Below are positions 47,969 through 62,050 of a stretch of DNA of 64,000 nucleotides, piece after piece. The stretch is from Mercurialis annua. Lineage: Eukaryota > Streptophyta > Magnoliopsida > Malpighiales > Euphorbiaceae. The translations under genes were made by a program, and so were the position numbers. The stretch is from positions 26,374,046-26,438,045 of the forward strand of contig NC_065570.1 of the NCBI RefSeq assembly GCF_937616625.2, given 5' to 3'. The notes beneath the pieces are model-generated. The model was not told the origin of the DNA and made no database searches. It saw nothing but the letters and a program-made list of their open reading frames with translations. Within the stretch, counting starts at the first letter, position 1. The number at the start of each line of letters is the position of its first letter.

Positions 47969-50900
47969 ATCTCTCAAACTTATATAAAATTCGTCCTCGA
48001 ATTTAACACAACACTACCCACGTAAAACATATCATAAAACTACCTGTCGTCAAAAAAAAAACGCACATAGCCAATGTAAGAACACATAAACATGACACCC
48101 AAAGTAATCAAGGAAAACAATTTAACAATTCCGCTTAACAGACTTTGTCTCCTTAGTATACTCCTCAACTCAGTAACCAACCCAAACTGTAATCATAGGA
48201 TTACCTTTTCTCATCAACCTACGCACTTGCGTAACCATGAATTTAACAGAATGCTTCTCTAAGATATCTCAACAACACCACTCGCATAAAACAACAATCA
48301 CAATTGGTTACAATAATCCCAATACCACACAACAAGTTAAGCATAATTGAGTTCCCCTTTTGAAAACATAATCCAGAAAGATTATATAACTAAAAACCTT
48401 AAATATAAGAGAAAATCTCAGAGTAGTGAATTAGCATTTAAGCTTAATCTCACATGTCGGGCGATCCAAGTCTAACCCGACCCAAAGATATTCCAGAGTA
48501 AAACCAAACTAGAATCTGAAACCTTTAAATCAACATAACGTGCATTTGAAAACCAGGGAACTCAACGTAGCTTAACAACCAAATAAACCATTTATACAAG
48601 ATGCTTAAACTTTTTGCAAACACTTGGCATAACCACCTAGAGTAGACACACATGTTCCAAAGCATATAAATGATCCATAAAATGTCTAAATACACATATG
48701 AATCATCCAACTCAGATCTAAAACAAGAATTTATCCTTAACACAGACAGGGCATGAGATTCTCAAACTAACAAACAACCATCATGAATTGATTTATCAAA
48801 TAAGCTTAAACAATGTCGACATGCCAAAATCATACAAACAACCCTAGCATAGTCTATGGGCATCAGCTATAATCTTGAACCACAACCAAAACAACGCAAT
48901 GCATATCCAAGCATTTTAAGCCAACAATTCAACCTTAGATACACTAAGCATGTCCAAACAACATAGAATTGATCCAATCAGAAAACATCAGTCTTAAACA
49001 TGAATATAAAACCAAAATAATTATGTTAGAACAACGAACAAAACAATATCCAAAATTCAACCCTCAATCAACAATATCGACCAACCAACTTTGTTATCGA
49101 AACTCACCAATCACGATTCTCCAATATACGAATACACAATCTAAGCCAAACATAAATCTCCATCTTATCCCATTATAATCACCATAACCTCGTATTCAAC
49201 GAGAGACCTCTCAATTCAAAATCACAAATAGTCGGTTCATTGGTTATCCTCAAAACCAAGCTTATAGAAAATAATTTTTGTTAAAACAAATATTATATAA
49301 TAATATCATCTATCTTTCATTAAAGACAATAACATCATAAACTCCATTTTATTTTCATTCTCGAAAATAAACAAACTGTGGAAAATCCTCCGTATCAAAT
49401 ACACATTGATGTTTCAAAACATCCAAAATTTAAGCCGCTTTTTAATCTTATATTTATTTATCTTTTATAAAAAGAATCACGATTTGAAGAAATCGTTTAA
49501 CCTGAAAATTTACTATTTCCTTTGAATAAAATTTGATAAAATTTCTTTCTTCCTTCAGAGAGGTAAAATTTAGCAATGCAAATCTCTTTGTTTACTAAAA
49601 TGCCTTAATATCAATATACCAGAAATACTTGGACAAAAAATCGTATCTAAAAAGATAAAGTATTTTTAAAAAAAAATAGTGTACACACACACATGAAGCA
49701 TAACCAAATTCCTTAATGCACAAATCCTTAAATCATAACTCGAGAATTATTACGAAAGCTTCCTAATATGAATCTAACCATACACCGCACTTAGCACAAC
49801 TATAATTCGAGCGCAACCTAAAATTCATTCTTACTTCTACTAAGAATAAGATTCCGACAATACAGATTGATCTATTACAAGATAGCCGTCCTTAATACAC
49901 CACAATCATCACAGAGTATTTGTCTAGCTATCTCCTGGTAACAGTTTCAAAACTACTTGAAATTCATCATCTTTATAAATACATCTATTCAAAAAGTGAC
50001 TCGCGAGTTTGTTTCAAAACATCTTTCTCAAAAACACTTTATTGATAAAATCCATTTTACATAATTTTGCGCCAGGGTGATGACATCTCTCATCCACAAA
50101 GAGTTGTATCCAACTCTAATCATTCCTATGCATGTGATGCATTTTCTATTATGCATTTATCAATTATTATTTTCTCTTTTAGTTAGTGAACATACACAGT
50201 GCTCGATGAAATTCTCTATTCGTGACATACAAAAATGCATGTTCATGATATGTCTGGGCACAATTATGTGATAAAAACATTTTCAATACTTTAACAAGAT
50301 TTTCATTTGAAATCAATTTCTCGATAAAAACATTTGCTAGACATTACCCTCTATGAGATGTGCACTCGATAGCCTCAAATTTCTTCCCAACTACAAACTT
50401 GCAATCTACCAAATCATAAGATACTAACATAACAGTTCAAACTGAATACACCACTAAATTCCCTTATGCAAAAAGAACATCCAGATTTAACCACAATCAG
50501 ACTGAAATAATACTAAAAGAGAAACGATACATCACATTCTTCTCTACAAAACTCACCTTCTATCCCGGCATCGCACCGTCCAACATGACGTAAGAACTAG
50601 TCTATTATTACACTGATCTATCTTCTTGGGTTGAACTATAATATCCTTATCCAGGATAACCATAAACCACTTACCGTTCAAAGGTAATACTTTCTTCATC
50701 TTACTCAATATTGAAACCCAAAGATCACGATCCACAAAACAACACACCAAACCCAGCGTAACCCAAAACTAAAACCAAAGCAATACAGGGTCTAAACAAA
50801 GGATCGACTCACAAATCAAAACCAAACATCAAGGTTAAGACCGAAGAACATATGAAAAAAATTGCCTCACATACTACTCCGCACGAAGAGATAAAACAAA

Positions 50901-51092
50901 AACAATCAACACAGTCCAACTAAACTTGTCAGGTAAACAATGCAAATCAAAACCAAAAGATTTTTAATACTACAAACCATAAACCACCCAAGCATGCCAT
51001 TAACCACAATTAAGCCAAACGTATTTAAAAGGCAAAACACAGCATGCTACAACACAATACGATTCGGCATAACCAAGAAAAACAAGTAGTAT
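47969..51092 (-). mobile_element. Internal 3' region of the composite, no coding domain seen
   Basis: Next to the LTR the minus strand reads AAATTCGAGGACGAATTTTA, then a degenerate purine run (GAGAGAT) as a worn polypurine tract. The phrase TTCGAGGACGAA is familiar as the last codons of plant gypsy polyproteins just before the 3' LTR. Further in I find no chromodomain, integrase or reverse transcriptase. Minus frames at 48525-48743 and 50553-50750 and plus frames at 48969-49178 and 50077-50271 show no recognisable family. A stretch near 48330-48700 resembles part of the LTR itself (GTCGGGCGA module at 48455). The region is AT-rich and appears decayed. Confidence 0.6.
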
Positions 51093-52300
51093 GCAATCGA
51101 TCCAAATATGCATCAAACTCATTCTGAAATATAAGTCAATCATAAAAGTTTCCAAGTTTTAGTTGAGCGTGACGATGTTTAAAAAAAATTAGTTTCCGGA
51201 AAACCTCCTTTATAAATCAATTTTTTTAAAAGTTTCCAAAGTATCTCAATCTAAAATAACCATCGAGTTAGCCGAGTCATTACAACTACCAAGCTCAACT
51301 CCCAAATTTGGATGACCTAAGTCAAACCCAAAACAACCATTTATAAAACGTACTCAAAATATTTGTAAATCCGGAAGAATGCCTTTATATAAAATCTCAA
51401 TCTTTTTTTAAACATAGTAGCTCAACGTAACCCAAGTATCAAAAATCAACTCAATCACTCAATTGAGAAAAACGTAAATTACAACAATCATTCTGAGAAA
51501 CGCATACTCTCAGCAAACATAACATACCAAAGCATCTGACCAAAGAGAGCTTCAATGTCCATAAACTAAAACATGTAAAATATCATAAAAGTCATAATAA
51601 ATTATCAAAGCCATATTAAATAATTTAAATAGCATTAATTTGAAAATAATCGCTGGTCAACCTATTCCAAACGTAAAATTGTAATATAGAAGAAATTCAT
51701 TTTACTTAAAAAGTAACTAAAATCATATTTTTTTTTAAAAATAATATACTGACCAGACCACTAATCCGGCTCTTGTGTCAAAACAAAATCAAAACAAAAC
51801 AATTTTCTCAATAAAACCATAAAACCAATGTGTAGCCAATCAACATATAACCACAAAACATACTTAAAGATTTAACACAAAAATCCGTAAAAAGCAAACA
51901 AGGCTAACGCCTAACGTATCCTCTTATCCACCAACATATATGGCAACCAACGAATACGGCCAAAGCCAAAGTGTACTCACAAAAAGGCGAGAGCAATCAA
52001 ATATTCTTATAATCATCCAAGCATGAAAACCAACAAGTAATCACCCAAGGTAAATATCGTATAAGGCAAACTGGCCAACAAAAACATCACCCAAATTAAA
52101 TATCATATAAGGCACAACAACAAAAAAAAACACCACCCGAACTAAATATCATATAAGTCACAGCGGCCAACAAAAACACACAAGTGAAAACAATTTTCAT
52201 ACCTAAGCAAACAGTCAGTTACATATAAGACCGACACTTAGCATTCCTATAGGTGCATGTAGAAAGTTTGAAAATCAAAAGATGACGTTTCAAAGACAAG
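51093..52300 (-). mobile_element. Right copy of internal segment (X'), truncated
   Basis: It aligns in order with 42187-42647 plus 44200-45010. It ends at AAAGACAAG, where satellite begins with CGTTTCACC. The matching left copy continues AAGACAAGACTTGAATCC to the primer binding site, so X' has lost its last ~126 bp. The satellite often has CCAAGCGTTTCACC, so CAAG is shared by both sides of the junction. It lacks both the nested LTR and a segment of about 70-80 bp present on the left. Confidence 0.82.
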
Positions 52301-54909
52301 CGTTTCACCTTTTTAGAGATTTAAGTCAAACGTTTGCAAAGGTTATGAAACAAATCCAAACGTTTCACCTTTTTAGCGATTTAAGCCAAATGTTTACAAA
52401 CGTTAAGAAAACAAATCCAAACGTTTCCCCATTTTAGCGATTTAAGCCAAACGTTTACAAACGTTACGAAACAAATCCAAACATTTCCCCATTATAGCAA
52501 TTTAAGCCAAACGTTTACAAACGTTACGAAACAAATCCAAACGTTTTACCTTTTTAGCAGTTTAAGCCAAACGTTTAAAAACGTTACGAAAAAATCCAAA
52601 CGTTTCACCTTTTTAGCGATTGAAGCCAAACGTTTACAAATGTTACGAAACAAATCCAAACGTTTCGCCTTTTTCGCAATTTAAGTCAAATGTTTAAAAA
52701 CGTTACAAACAAAACAAAATGTATCACATTTTTAGCGATTTAAGCCAAAAGTTTATAAACGTTACGAAACAAAACCAAACATTTAAAACGTTACAAAAGA
52801 AATCCAAACGTTTCATATTTTTAGCGATTGAAGCTAAACGTTATGCAACAAATCCAAACGTTTCCCCATTTTAGCAATTTAAGCCAAACGTTAACAAACG
52901 TTACAGAACAAATCCAAACGTTTCACCGTTTTAGCAATTTATGCCAGACGTTTACAAAGGTTATGAAATATATCCAAACGTTTCACCTTTTTAGCTATTT
53001 AAGCCAAACGTTTACAAAAGTTACGAAACAAATCCAAACGATTCCCCATTTCATCAATTTAAGCCAACGTTTACAAACGTTACAAAACAAATCAAAACGT
53101 TTCCCAATTTTAGCGATTTAAGCCAAACATTTACAAACGTTACGAAATAAATCCAAACGTTTCACCTTTTTGCAATATAAGCAAAACGTTTACAAACGTT
53201 CCGAAACAAATCCAAACGTTTCACCTTTTTAGCGATTGTAGCCAAACGTTTACAAACGTTACGAAACAAATCCAAACCTTCCACCTTTTTAACGATTTAA
53301 GCCAAACGTTTACAAACGTTCAGGAACAAAATCAAACGTTTCACCTTTTTAGCGATTTAAGCCAAACGTTTATAAATGTTACAAAAGAAAACCAAGAGAT
53401 TAAAACGTTATGAAACAAATCCAAACGTTTCACATATTTAGCGATTTAAGCCAAACGTTTACAAACGTTATGAAACAAAACAAAACGTTTCACCTTTTTA
53501 GCGATTTAAGCCAAACATTTACAAACGTTACGAAACAAAACAAAACCTTTCCCCATTTTTGCAATTTAAGCCAAACGTTTACAAACGTTACGAAAGAAAT
53601 CCAAATGTTTCATCTTTTTAGCGATTTAAGCCAAACGTTTGCCAACACTACGAAACAAATCAAAATGTTTCACCTTTTTAGCGATTGAAGCCAAACGTTT
53701 CCAAATGTTACGAAACAAAGACAAACGCTTAAAACGTTAACGAAAAAAATCCAAACGTTTCACCTTTTTAGCGATTTAAGTCAAACGTTTACAAACGTTA
53801 GAAAACGAATCCAAACATTTCCCCATCTTAGCGATATAAGCCAAACGTTTACAAAGGTTACGAAACAAATTTAAACGTTTCATATTTTTAGCGATGTAAG
53901 CCAACCATTTACAAACGTTACGAAACAAATCCAAAGTTTCACTTTTTTAGCGATTTAAGACAAACGTTTACAAACGTTACGAAACAAATCCAAACGTTTC
54001 ACCTTTTTAGCAATTGAAGCCTAATGTTTACAAACGTTACAGAACAAAAACAAACATTTCATATTTTTAGCGATTTAAGCCGAACGTTTACAAACATTAC
54101 AGAACAAAACCAAACGTTTCACCTTTTTAGCGATTTAAGCCGAACGTTTCCAAACATTATGAAACAAAACCAAATGTTTCACCTTTTTAGCGATTTAAAC
54201 CAAACGTTTACAAACGTTACAAAACAAATCCAAATGTTTCACCTTTTTAGCGATTTAAGCCAAACGTTACAAAACAAATCCAAATGTTTCACCTTTTTAG
54301 TGATTTAAGCCAATTGTTTACAAACGTTATGAAACAAAACCAAACGATTCACCTTTTTTGCGATTTAAGCCAAACGTTTATAAAGGTTATGAAACAAATC
54401 CATACGTGTCACCTTTTTAGCAATTTAAGCCAAACATTTACAAACGCTACGAAAAAATTCGAAACATTTCACCTTTTTAGCAATTTAATCCCAACGTTTA
54501 AAACGTTACGAAAGAAATTCAAACGTTTCTCCTATTTGACGATTTAAGCCAAACGTTTACAAACGTTACGAAACAAATCCAAACGTTTCACCTTTTTAGC
54601 GATTGAAGCCAAACATTAACAAATGTTACGAAACAAATCCAAGTGTTTCCCCTTTTAAGCAATTTAACCCAAACGTTTACAAATGTTACGAAAAAATTCC
54701 AAACGTTTCACCTTTTTAGTGATTGAAGCCAAACGTTTACAGACGTTACGCTTAAAACGTTACGAAACAAATCCAAATGTTTCACATTTTTAGCAATTTA
54801 AGCCAAAAGTTTACAAACATTACAAAACAAATCCAAGCGTTTCACCTTTTGAGCAATTAAGCGAAACGCTTACAAACGTTACGAAACAAATCCAAGTGTT
54901 TCACCTTTT

Positions 54910-57900
54910 TAGCAATTTAAGGCAAACGCTTACAAACGTTTCGAAACAAAACCAGACATTTCACATTTTTGGCGATTTAAGCCAAACGTTTACAAACGTT
55001 ACGATATAAATCTAAACGTTTCACCTTATTAGCAATTTAAGCCAAACGTTTACAAACGCTACGAAACAAATCCAAATGTTTCTCCTTTTTAGCGATTTAA
55101 GCCAAACGTTTACAAACGTTACAAAACAAATCTAAACGTTGCACCTTTTTAGCAATTTAAGCCTAAAATTTACAAACGTTACGAAACAAATCCAAGCGTA
55201 TCACCTTTTTAGCAATTTAAGCCAAACGCTTACAAACGTTGCGAAACAAAACCAAACATTTCACATTTTGAGGGATTTAAGCCAAACATTTACAGACGTT
55301 ACGATATAAATCCAAATGTTTCATCTTTTTTGCAATTTAAGCCAAAAGTTTACAAACGTTACGAAACAAATCCAAACGTTTCACCTTCTTAGCGATTTAA
55401 GCCAAACATTTACAAACGTTACAAAACAAATACAAACATTTTAAACGTTACGAAAAAATCCAAACATTTCACATATTTAATGATTTAAGCCAAACGTTTA
55501 CAAACATTACGAAACAAACCCAAACGTTTCACCTTTTTAGCGATTTAAGCCAAACCTTTACAAACTTTACGAAACAAATCCAAACGTTTCACCTTTTTAA
55601 CGATTTAAGCCAAACGTTTACAAAGGTTACAAAACAAATCCAAACGTGTCCCCATTTTAGCGATTTAAGCCAAATGTTTTTAAATGTTACCAAACAAATC
55701 CAAATGTTTCACCTTTTTAGCGATTTAAGTCAAGCGTTTACAAACGTTACGAAATAAATCCAAATGTTTACCCATTTTAGCGATTTAGAACAAATCCAAA
55801 CGTTTCACCTTTTTATCGATTTAAGGCTAACGTTTACAAACGTTACGAAAAAAATCCAAACGTTTAAAACATTAAGAAACAAATCCAAACGTTTCAAATT
55901 TTTTGCGATTTAAGCCAAACGTTTACAAACGTTACGGAACAAAACCAAACGTTTCACATTTTTAGCGATTTAAGCCAAACGTTTACAAATGTTACGACAC
56001 AAATCCAAGCTTTTCACTTCTTTAGCAATGTAAGAGAAACGTTTACAAACGTTAGGAAAAAAATCCAAACGTTTCCCCTTTTTAGCGATTTAAGCCAAAC
56101 GTTTACAAACGTTACGAAACAAATCCAAGCGTTTCACGTTTTTAGCAATTTAAGCGAAACGCTTACAAACGTTATGAAACAAAACCAAACGTTTCACATT
56201 TTTTACGATTTAATCAAAACGTTTACAAACGTTGCGATATAAATCCAAATGTTTCACCCTTTTAGCTATTTAAGCCAAATATTTACAAACGTTACGAAAC
56301 AAATCCAAACGTTTCCCCTTTTTAATGATTTAAGCCAAACGTTTACAAATGCTAAGAAACAAATCGAAATGTTTCACATTTTTAGCGATTTAAACTAAAC
56401 GTTTACAAACGTTACTGAACAAAACCAAACTTTTCACATTTTCAGCGATTTAAGCCAAACGTTTACAAACGTTACGAAATAAATCCATTCGTTTTACCTT
56501 TTTAGCGATTTAAGCCAAACGTTTATAAAAGTTACGAAAGAAATCCAAGCGTTTCACCTATTTAGCAATTAAAGCCAAACGTTTACAAACATTACCAGAC
56601 AAATGCAAACGGTTCACCTTTTTAACGAATTAAGCCAAATGTTTACAAAGGTTACGAAACAAATCTGAACGTTTCCCCAAGCCATTTAAGCCAAACGTTT
56701 ACAAATGTTACCAAGCAAATACAAACGTTTCACCTTTTTAGCGATTTAAGCCAAACGTTTACAAACGTTGCGAAACAAATCCAAACGTTTCCCCATTTTA
56801 GCGATTTAAGCCAAACGTTTACAAACGTTACGAAACAAATCCAAGCGTTTCACCTTTTTAGCAAATTAAGCCAAACGTTACGAAACAAAACAAGACGTTT
56901 CACCTTTTTTGTAATTTAAGCCAAACGTTTAAATACATAACGAAATAAAACAAAACGTTTAAAACGTTACGAAACAAAACCAAGCGTTTTACCTTTTTAG
57001 CAATTTAAGCCAAACGTTTATAAATGTTGCGAACCAAATCCAAACGTTATGAAACATATCCAAGCGTTTCACCTTTTTGGCTATTTAAGCAAAACGTTTA
57101 CAAACGTTACGAAACAAATCCAAACGTTTCACATTTTTATCGATTTAAGCCGAATATTTACAAATGTTACGAAATAAAACCAAATTTTTCACCTTTTTAG
57201 CAATTCAAGGCAAAGCTTACAAACGTTTCGAAACAAAACCAGACATTTCACATTTTTAGCGATTTAAGCCAAACGTTTACAAACGTTACGATATAAATCG
57301 AAACGTTTCACCTTTTTAGTAATTTAAGCCAAACGTCTAAAAACGCTACGAAACAAATCCAAATGTTTCTCCTTTTTAGCGATTTAAGCCAAACGTTTAC
57401 AAACGTTACAAAACAAATCTAAACTTTACACCTTTTTAGCGATTTAAGCCAAACATTTACAAACGTTACGAAACAAATCTAAACTTATCACCTTTTTAGC
57501 AATTTAAGCCAAACGCTTACAAACGTTACGAAACAAAACCAAACGTTTCACATGTTGAGCGATTTAAGCTAAACATTTATAGACGTTACGATATATATCC
57601 AAATGTTTCATCTTTTTAGCGATTTAAGCCAAACGTTACGAAACAAACCCAAACGTTTTACATTTTTAGCGATTTAAGCCAAACGTTTACAAACTTTAGG
57701 AAACAAATCCAAACGTTTCACCTTATTAATGATTTAAGCCAAACGTTTACAAAGGTTACGAAACAAATCCAAACGTTTCCCCATTTTAGCAATTTAAGCA
57801 AAACGTTTTTAAATGTTACCAAACAAATTCAAATGTTTCACCTTTTTAGCGATTTAAGTCAAACGTTTACAAACTTTACGAAATAAATCCAAATTTTTCC

Positions 57901-60900
57901 CCATTTTAGCAATTTAAAACAAATCCAAACGTTTCACCTTTTTAACGATTTAAGCCTAACGTTTACAAACGTTACGAAAAAAAACCAAACGTTTAAAGCG
58001 TTACGAAACAAATCCAAACGTTTCATATTTTTAGCGATTTAAGCCAAACGTTTACAAACGTTACGGAACAAAACCAAATGTTTCACATTTTTAGCGATTT
58101 AAGTCAAACGTTTACAAATGTTACGACACAAATCAAAGCTTTTCACTTTTTTAGCAATTTAAGTGAAACGTTTACAAATGTTACGAAACAAATCCAAACG
58201 TTTCCCTTTTTAGCAATTTAAGCCACACGTTTACAAACATTACGAAACAAATCCAAGCGTTTCACGTTTTTAGCAATGTAAGTGAAACGCTTACAAACTT
58301 TACGAAACAAAACCAAACCTTTCACATTTTTTACGATTTAATCAAAACGTTTACAAACGTTACGATATAAATCCAAATGTTTCATCTTTTTAGCTATTTA
58401 AGCAAAACGTTTACAAACGTTACGAAACAAATCCAAATGTTTCACCTTTTTATCGATTTAAGCCGAACATTTACAAATGTTACGAAATAAAACCAAATTT
58501 TTAAGATTTTTAGCAATTTAAGGCAAACACTTACAAACATTTCGAAACAAAACCAAACATTTCACATTTTTAGCGATTTAAGCCAAATGTTTACAAACGT
58601 TACAATATAAATCTAAACGTTTCACCTTTTTAGCAATTTAAGCCAAACGTTTACAAACGCTACGAAACAAATCCAAACGTTTCTCCTTTTTAGCGATTTA
58701 AGCCCAACGTTTACAAACGTTACAAAACAAATCTAAACGTTAAACCTTTTTAGCGATTTAAGCCAAACATTTACAAACATTACGAAACAAATCCAAGCGT
58801 ATCACCTTTTTAGCAATTTAAGCCAAACGCTTACAAATGTTGCGAAACAAAACCAAACATTTCACATTTTGAGGGATTTAAGCTAAACATTTACAGACGT
58901 TACGATATAAATCCAAATGTTTCATCTTTTTTGCAATTTAAGCCAAAAGTTTACAAACGTTACGAAACAAATCCAAACGTTTCACCTTCTTAGCGATTTA
59001 AGCCAAACATTTACAAACGTTACAAAACAAATACAAACATTTTAAACGTTACGAAAATATCCAAACATTTCACATATTTAATGATTTAAGCCAAACGTTT
59101 ACAAACGTTACGAAACAAACCCAAACGTTTCACCTTTTTAGCGATTTAAGCCAAACCTTTACAAACTTTATGAAACAAATCCAAACGTTTCACCTTTTTA
59201 ACGATTTAAGCCAAACGTTTACAAAGGTTACAAAACAAATCCAAATGTGTCCCCATTTTAGCGATTTAAGCCAAATCTTTTTAAATGTTACCAAACAAAT
59301 CCAAACGTTTCACCTTTTTAGCGATTTAAGTCAAACGTTTACACACGTTACGAAATAAATCCAAATGTTTACCCATTTTAGCGATTTAGAACAAATCCAA
59401 ACGTTTAACCTTTTTAACGATTTAAGGCTAACGTTTACAAACGTTACGAAAAAAATCCAAACGTTTAAAACGTTACGAAACAAATCCAAACGTTTCAAAT
59501 TTTTAGCGATTTAAGCCAAACGTTTACAAACGTTACGGAACAAAACCAAACGTTTCACAATTTTAGCGATTTAAGCCAAACGTTTACAAATGTTACGACA
59601 CAAATCCAAGCTTTTCACTTCTTTAGCAATTTAAGAGAAACGTTTACAAACGTTACGAAACAAATCCAAACGTTTCCCCTTTTTAGCGATTTAAGCCAAA
59701 CGTTTACAAACGTTACGAAACAAATCCAAGCGTTTCACGTTTTTAGCAATTTAAGCGAAACGCTTACAAACGTTACAAAACAAAACCAAACGTTTCACAT
59801 TTTTTACGATTTAATCAAAATGTTTACAAACGTTGCGATATAAATCCAAATGTTTCACCCTTTTAGCTATTTAAGCCAAATACTTACAAACGTTACGAAA
59901 CAAATCCAAACGTTTCCCCTTTTTAACGATTTAAGCCAAACGTTTACAAATGCTAAGAAACAAATCAAAATATTTCACATTTTTAGCGATTTAAACTAAA
60001 CGTTTACAAACGTTACTGAACAAAACCAAACTTTTCACATTTTCAGCGATTTAAGCCAAACGTTTACAAATGTTACGAAATAAATCCATTCGTTTTACCT
60101 TTTAGCGATTTAAGCCAAACGTTTATAAAAGTTACGAAAGAAATCCAAGCGTTTCACCTATTTAGCAATTAAAGCCAAACGTTTACAAACATTACCTGAC
60201 AAATGCAAACGGTTCACCTTTTTAACGAATTAAGCCAAATGTTTACAAAGGTTACAAAACAAATCCGAACGTTTCCCCAAGGCATTTAAGCCAAACGTTT
60301 AGAAATGTTACCAAGCAAATACAAACGTTTCACCTTTTTAGCGATTTAAGCCAAACGTTTACAAACGTTACGAAACAAATCCAAACGTTTCCCCATTTTA
60401 GCGATTTAAGCTAAACGTTTATAAACGTTACGAAACAAATCCAAGCGTTTAACCTTTTTAGCAAATTAAGCCAAACGTTACGAAACAAAACAAGACGTTT
60501 CACCTTTTTTGTAATTTAAGCCAAACGTTTAAATACATAACGAAATAAAACAAAACGTTTAAAACGTTACGAAACAAAACCAAGCGTTTTACCTTTTTAG
60601 CAATTTAAGCCAAACGTTTATAAATGTTGCGAACCAAATCCAAATGTTATGAAACATATCCAAGCGTTTCACCTTTTTGGCAATTTAAGCAAAACGTTTA
60701 CAAACGTTACGAAACAAATCCAAACGTTTCACCTTTTTATCGATTTAAGCTGAATATTTACAAATTTTACGAAATAAAACCAAATTTTTCACCTTTTTAG
60801 CAATTCAAGGCAAAGCTTACAAACATTTCGAAACAAAACCAGACATTTCACATTTTTAGCGATTTAAGCCAAACGTTTACAAACGTTACGATATAAATCT

Positions 60901-62050
60901 AAACGTTTCACCTTTTTAGCAATTTAAGCCAAACGTCTACAAACGCTATGAAACAAATCCAAACGTTTCTCCTTTTTAGCGATTTAAGCCAAACGTTTAC
61001 AAACGTTACAAAACAAATCTAAACGTTACACCTTTTTAGCAATTTAAGCAAAACATTTACAAACGTTACGAAAAAAATCCAAACTTATCACCTTTTTAGC
61101 AATTTAAGCCAAACGCTTACAAACGTTACGAAACAAAACCAAACGTTTCACATTTTGAGCGATTTAAACTAAACATTTATAGACATTACGATATATATCC
61201 AAATGTTTCATCTTTTTAGCGATTTAAGCCAAACGTTACGAAACAAACCCAAACGTTTCACCTTTTTAGCGATTTAAGCCAAACGTTTACAAACTTTAGG
61301 AAACAAATCCAAACGTTTCACCTTTTTAATGATTTAAGCCAAACGTTTACAAAGGTTACGAAACAAATCCAAACGTTTTCCCATTTTAGCGATTTAAGCA
61401 AACGTTTTTAAATGTTACCAAACAAATTCAAATGTTTCACCTTTTTAGCGATTTAAGTCAACCGTTTACAAACTTTACGAAATAAATCAAAAAATTTCCC
61501 TATTTTAGCGATTTAAAACAAATCCAAACGTTTCACCTTTTTAACGATTTAAGCCTAACGTTTACAAACGTTACGAAAAAATTCCAAACGTTTAAAGCGT
61601 TACGAAACAAATCCAAACGTTTCACATTTTTAGCGATTTAAGCCAAATGTTTACAAACGTTACGGAACAAAACCAAACGTTTCACATTTTTAGCGATTTA
61701 AGCCAAACGTTTACAAATGTTACGACACAAATCCAAGCTTTTCACTTTTTTAGCAATTTAAGTGAAACGTTTACAAATGTTACGAAACAAATCCAAACGT
61801 TTCCCCTTTTTAGCAATTTAAGCCAAACATTTACAAACATTACGAAACAAATCCAAGCGTTTCACGTTTTTAGCAACGTAAGTGAAACGCTTACAAACTT
61901 TACGAAACAAACCAAACGTTCCACATTTTTTACGATTTAATCAAAACGTTTAAAAATGTTACGATATAAATCCAAATCCAAATGTTTCACCTTTTTATCG
62001 ATTTAAGCCGAACATTTACAAATGTTACGAAATAAAACCAAATTTTTCAC
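54910..62050 (-). repeat. 3.6-kb higher-order repeat, two copies
   Basis: Copy 1 is about 54910-58510 and copy 2 about 58511-62050. Rare landmarks recur at 3600-3601 bp: GTTTCCCCAAG(C/G)CATTT at 56671 and 60271, GCGAACCAAATCCAAA near 57029 and 60629, CGATTTAGAACAAATCC at 55781 and 59382, and TTTTGAGGGATTTAAG near 55267 and 58868. Within each copy a related 1.3-kb start recurs after about 2285 bp (ACATTTCACATTTTTGGCG near 54956; similar monomers near 57243, 58557 and 60843). So 3.6 kb is 2.28 plus 1.32 kb. Copy 2 has lost about one monomer near 61970, at a doubled AAATCC. The copies are close but clearly less uniform than the 1125-bp units of block A. Confidence 0.85.

Larger units (their letters stand above)
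42187..52300 (-). mobile_element. Composite one-LTR gypsy-family remnant, non-autonomous
   Basis: Read on the minus strand from the right, the order is: internal segment X' (52300-51093), internal 3' part (51092-47969), LTR (47968-45137), primer binding site and leader (45136-45011), then segment X (45010-42187, split by a nested LTR). X and X' are diverged direct copies, roughly 90 percent alike by eye, and both are cut by satellite on their outer sides. There is only one LTR and no outer target duplication. No gag, protease, reverse transcriptase, RNase H or integrase sequence is visible; only the last codons before the LTR look like a gypsy polyprotein end. This fits a large non-coding derivative (LARD-like). 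The order fits a linearised one-LTR circle longer than one unit, or two tandem elements cut down by deletion. Confidence 0.75.

Noticed and set aside
48525..50750. Frames at 48525-48743, 48969-49178, 50077-50271 and 50553-50750
   Set aside because: They are short, AT-rich, on mixed strands, and without gag, protease, reverse transcriptase, RNase H, integrase or chromodomain motifs.
42187..52300. A complete autonomous gypsy element
   Set aside because: There is only one LTR and no pol domain, and the outer edges are internal sequence cut by satellite.
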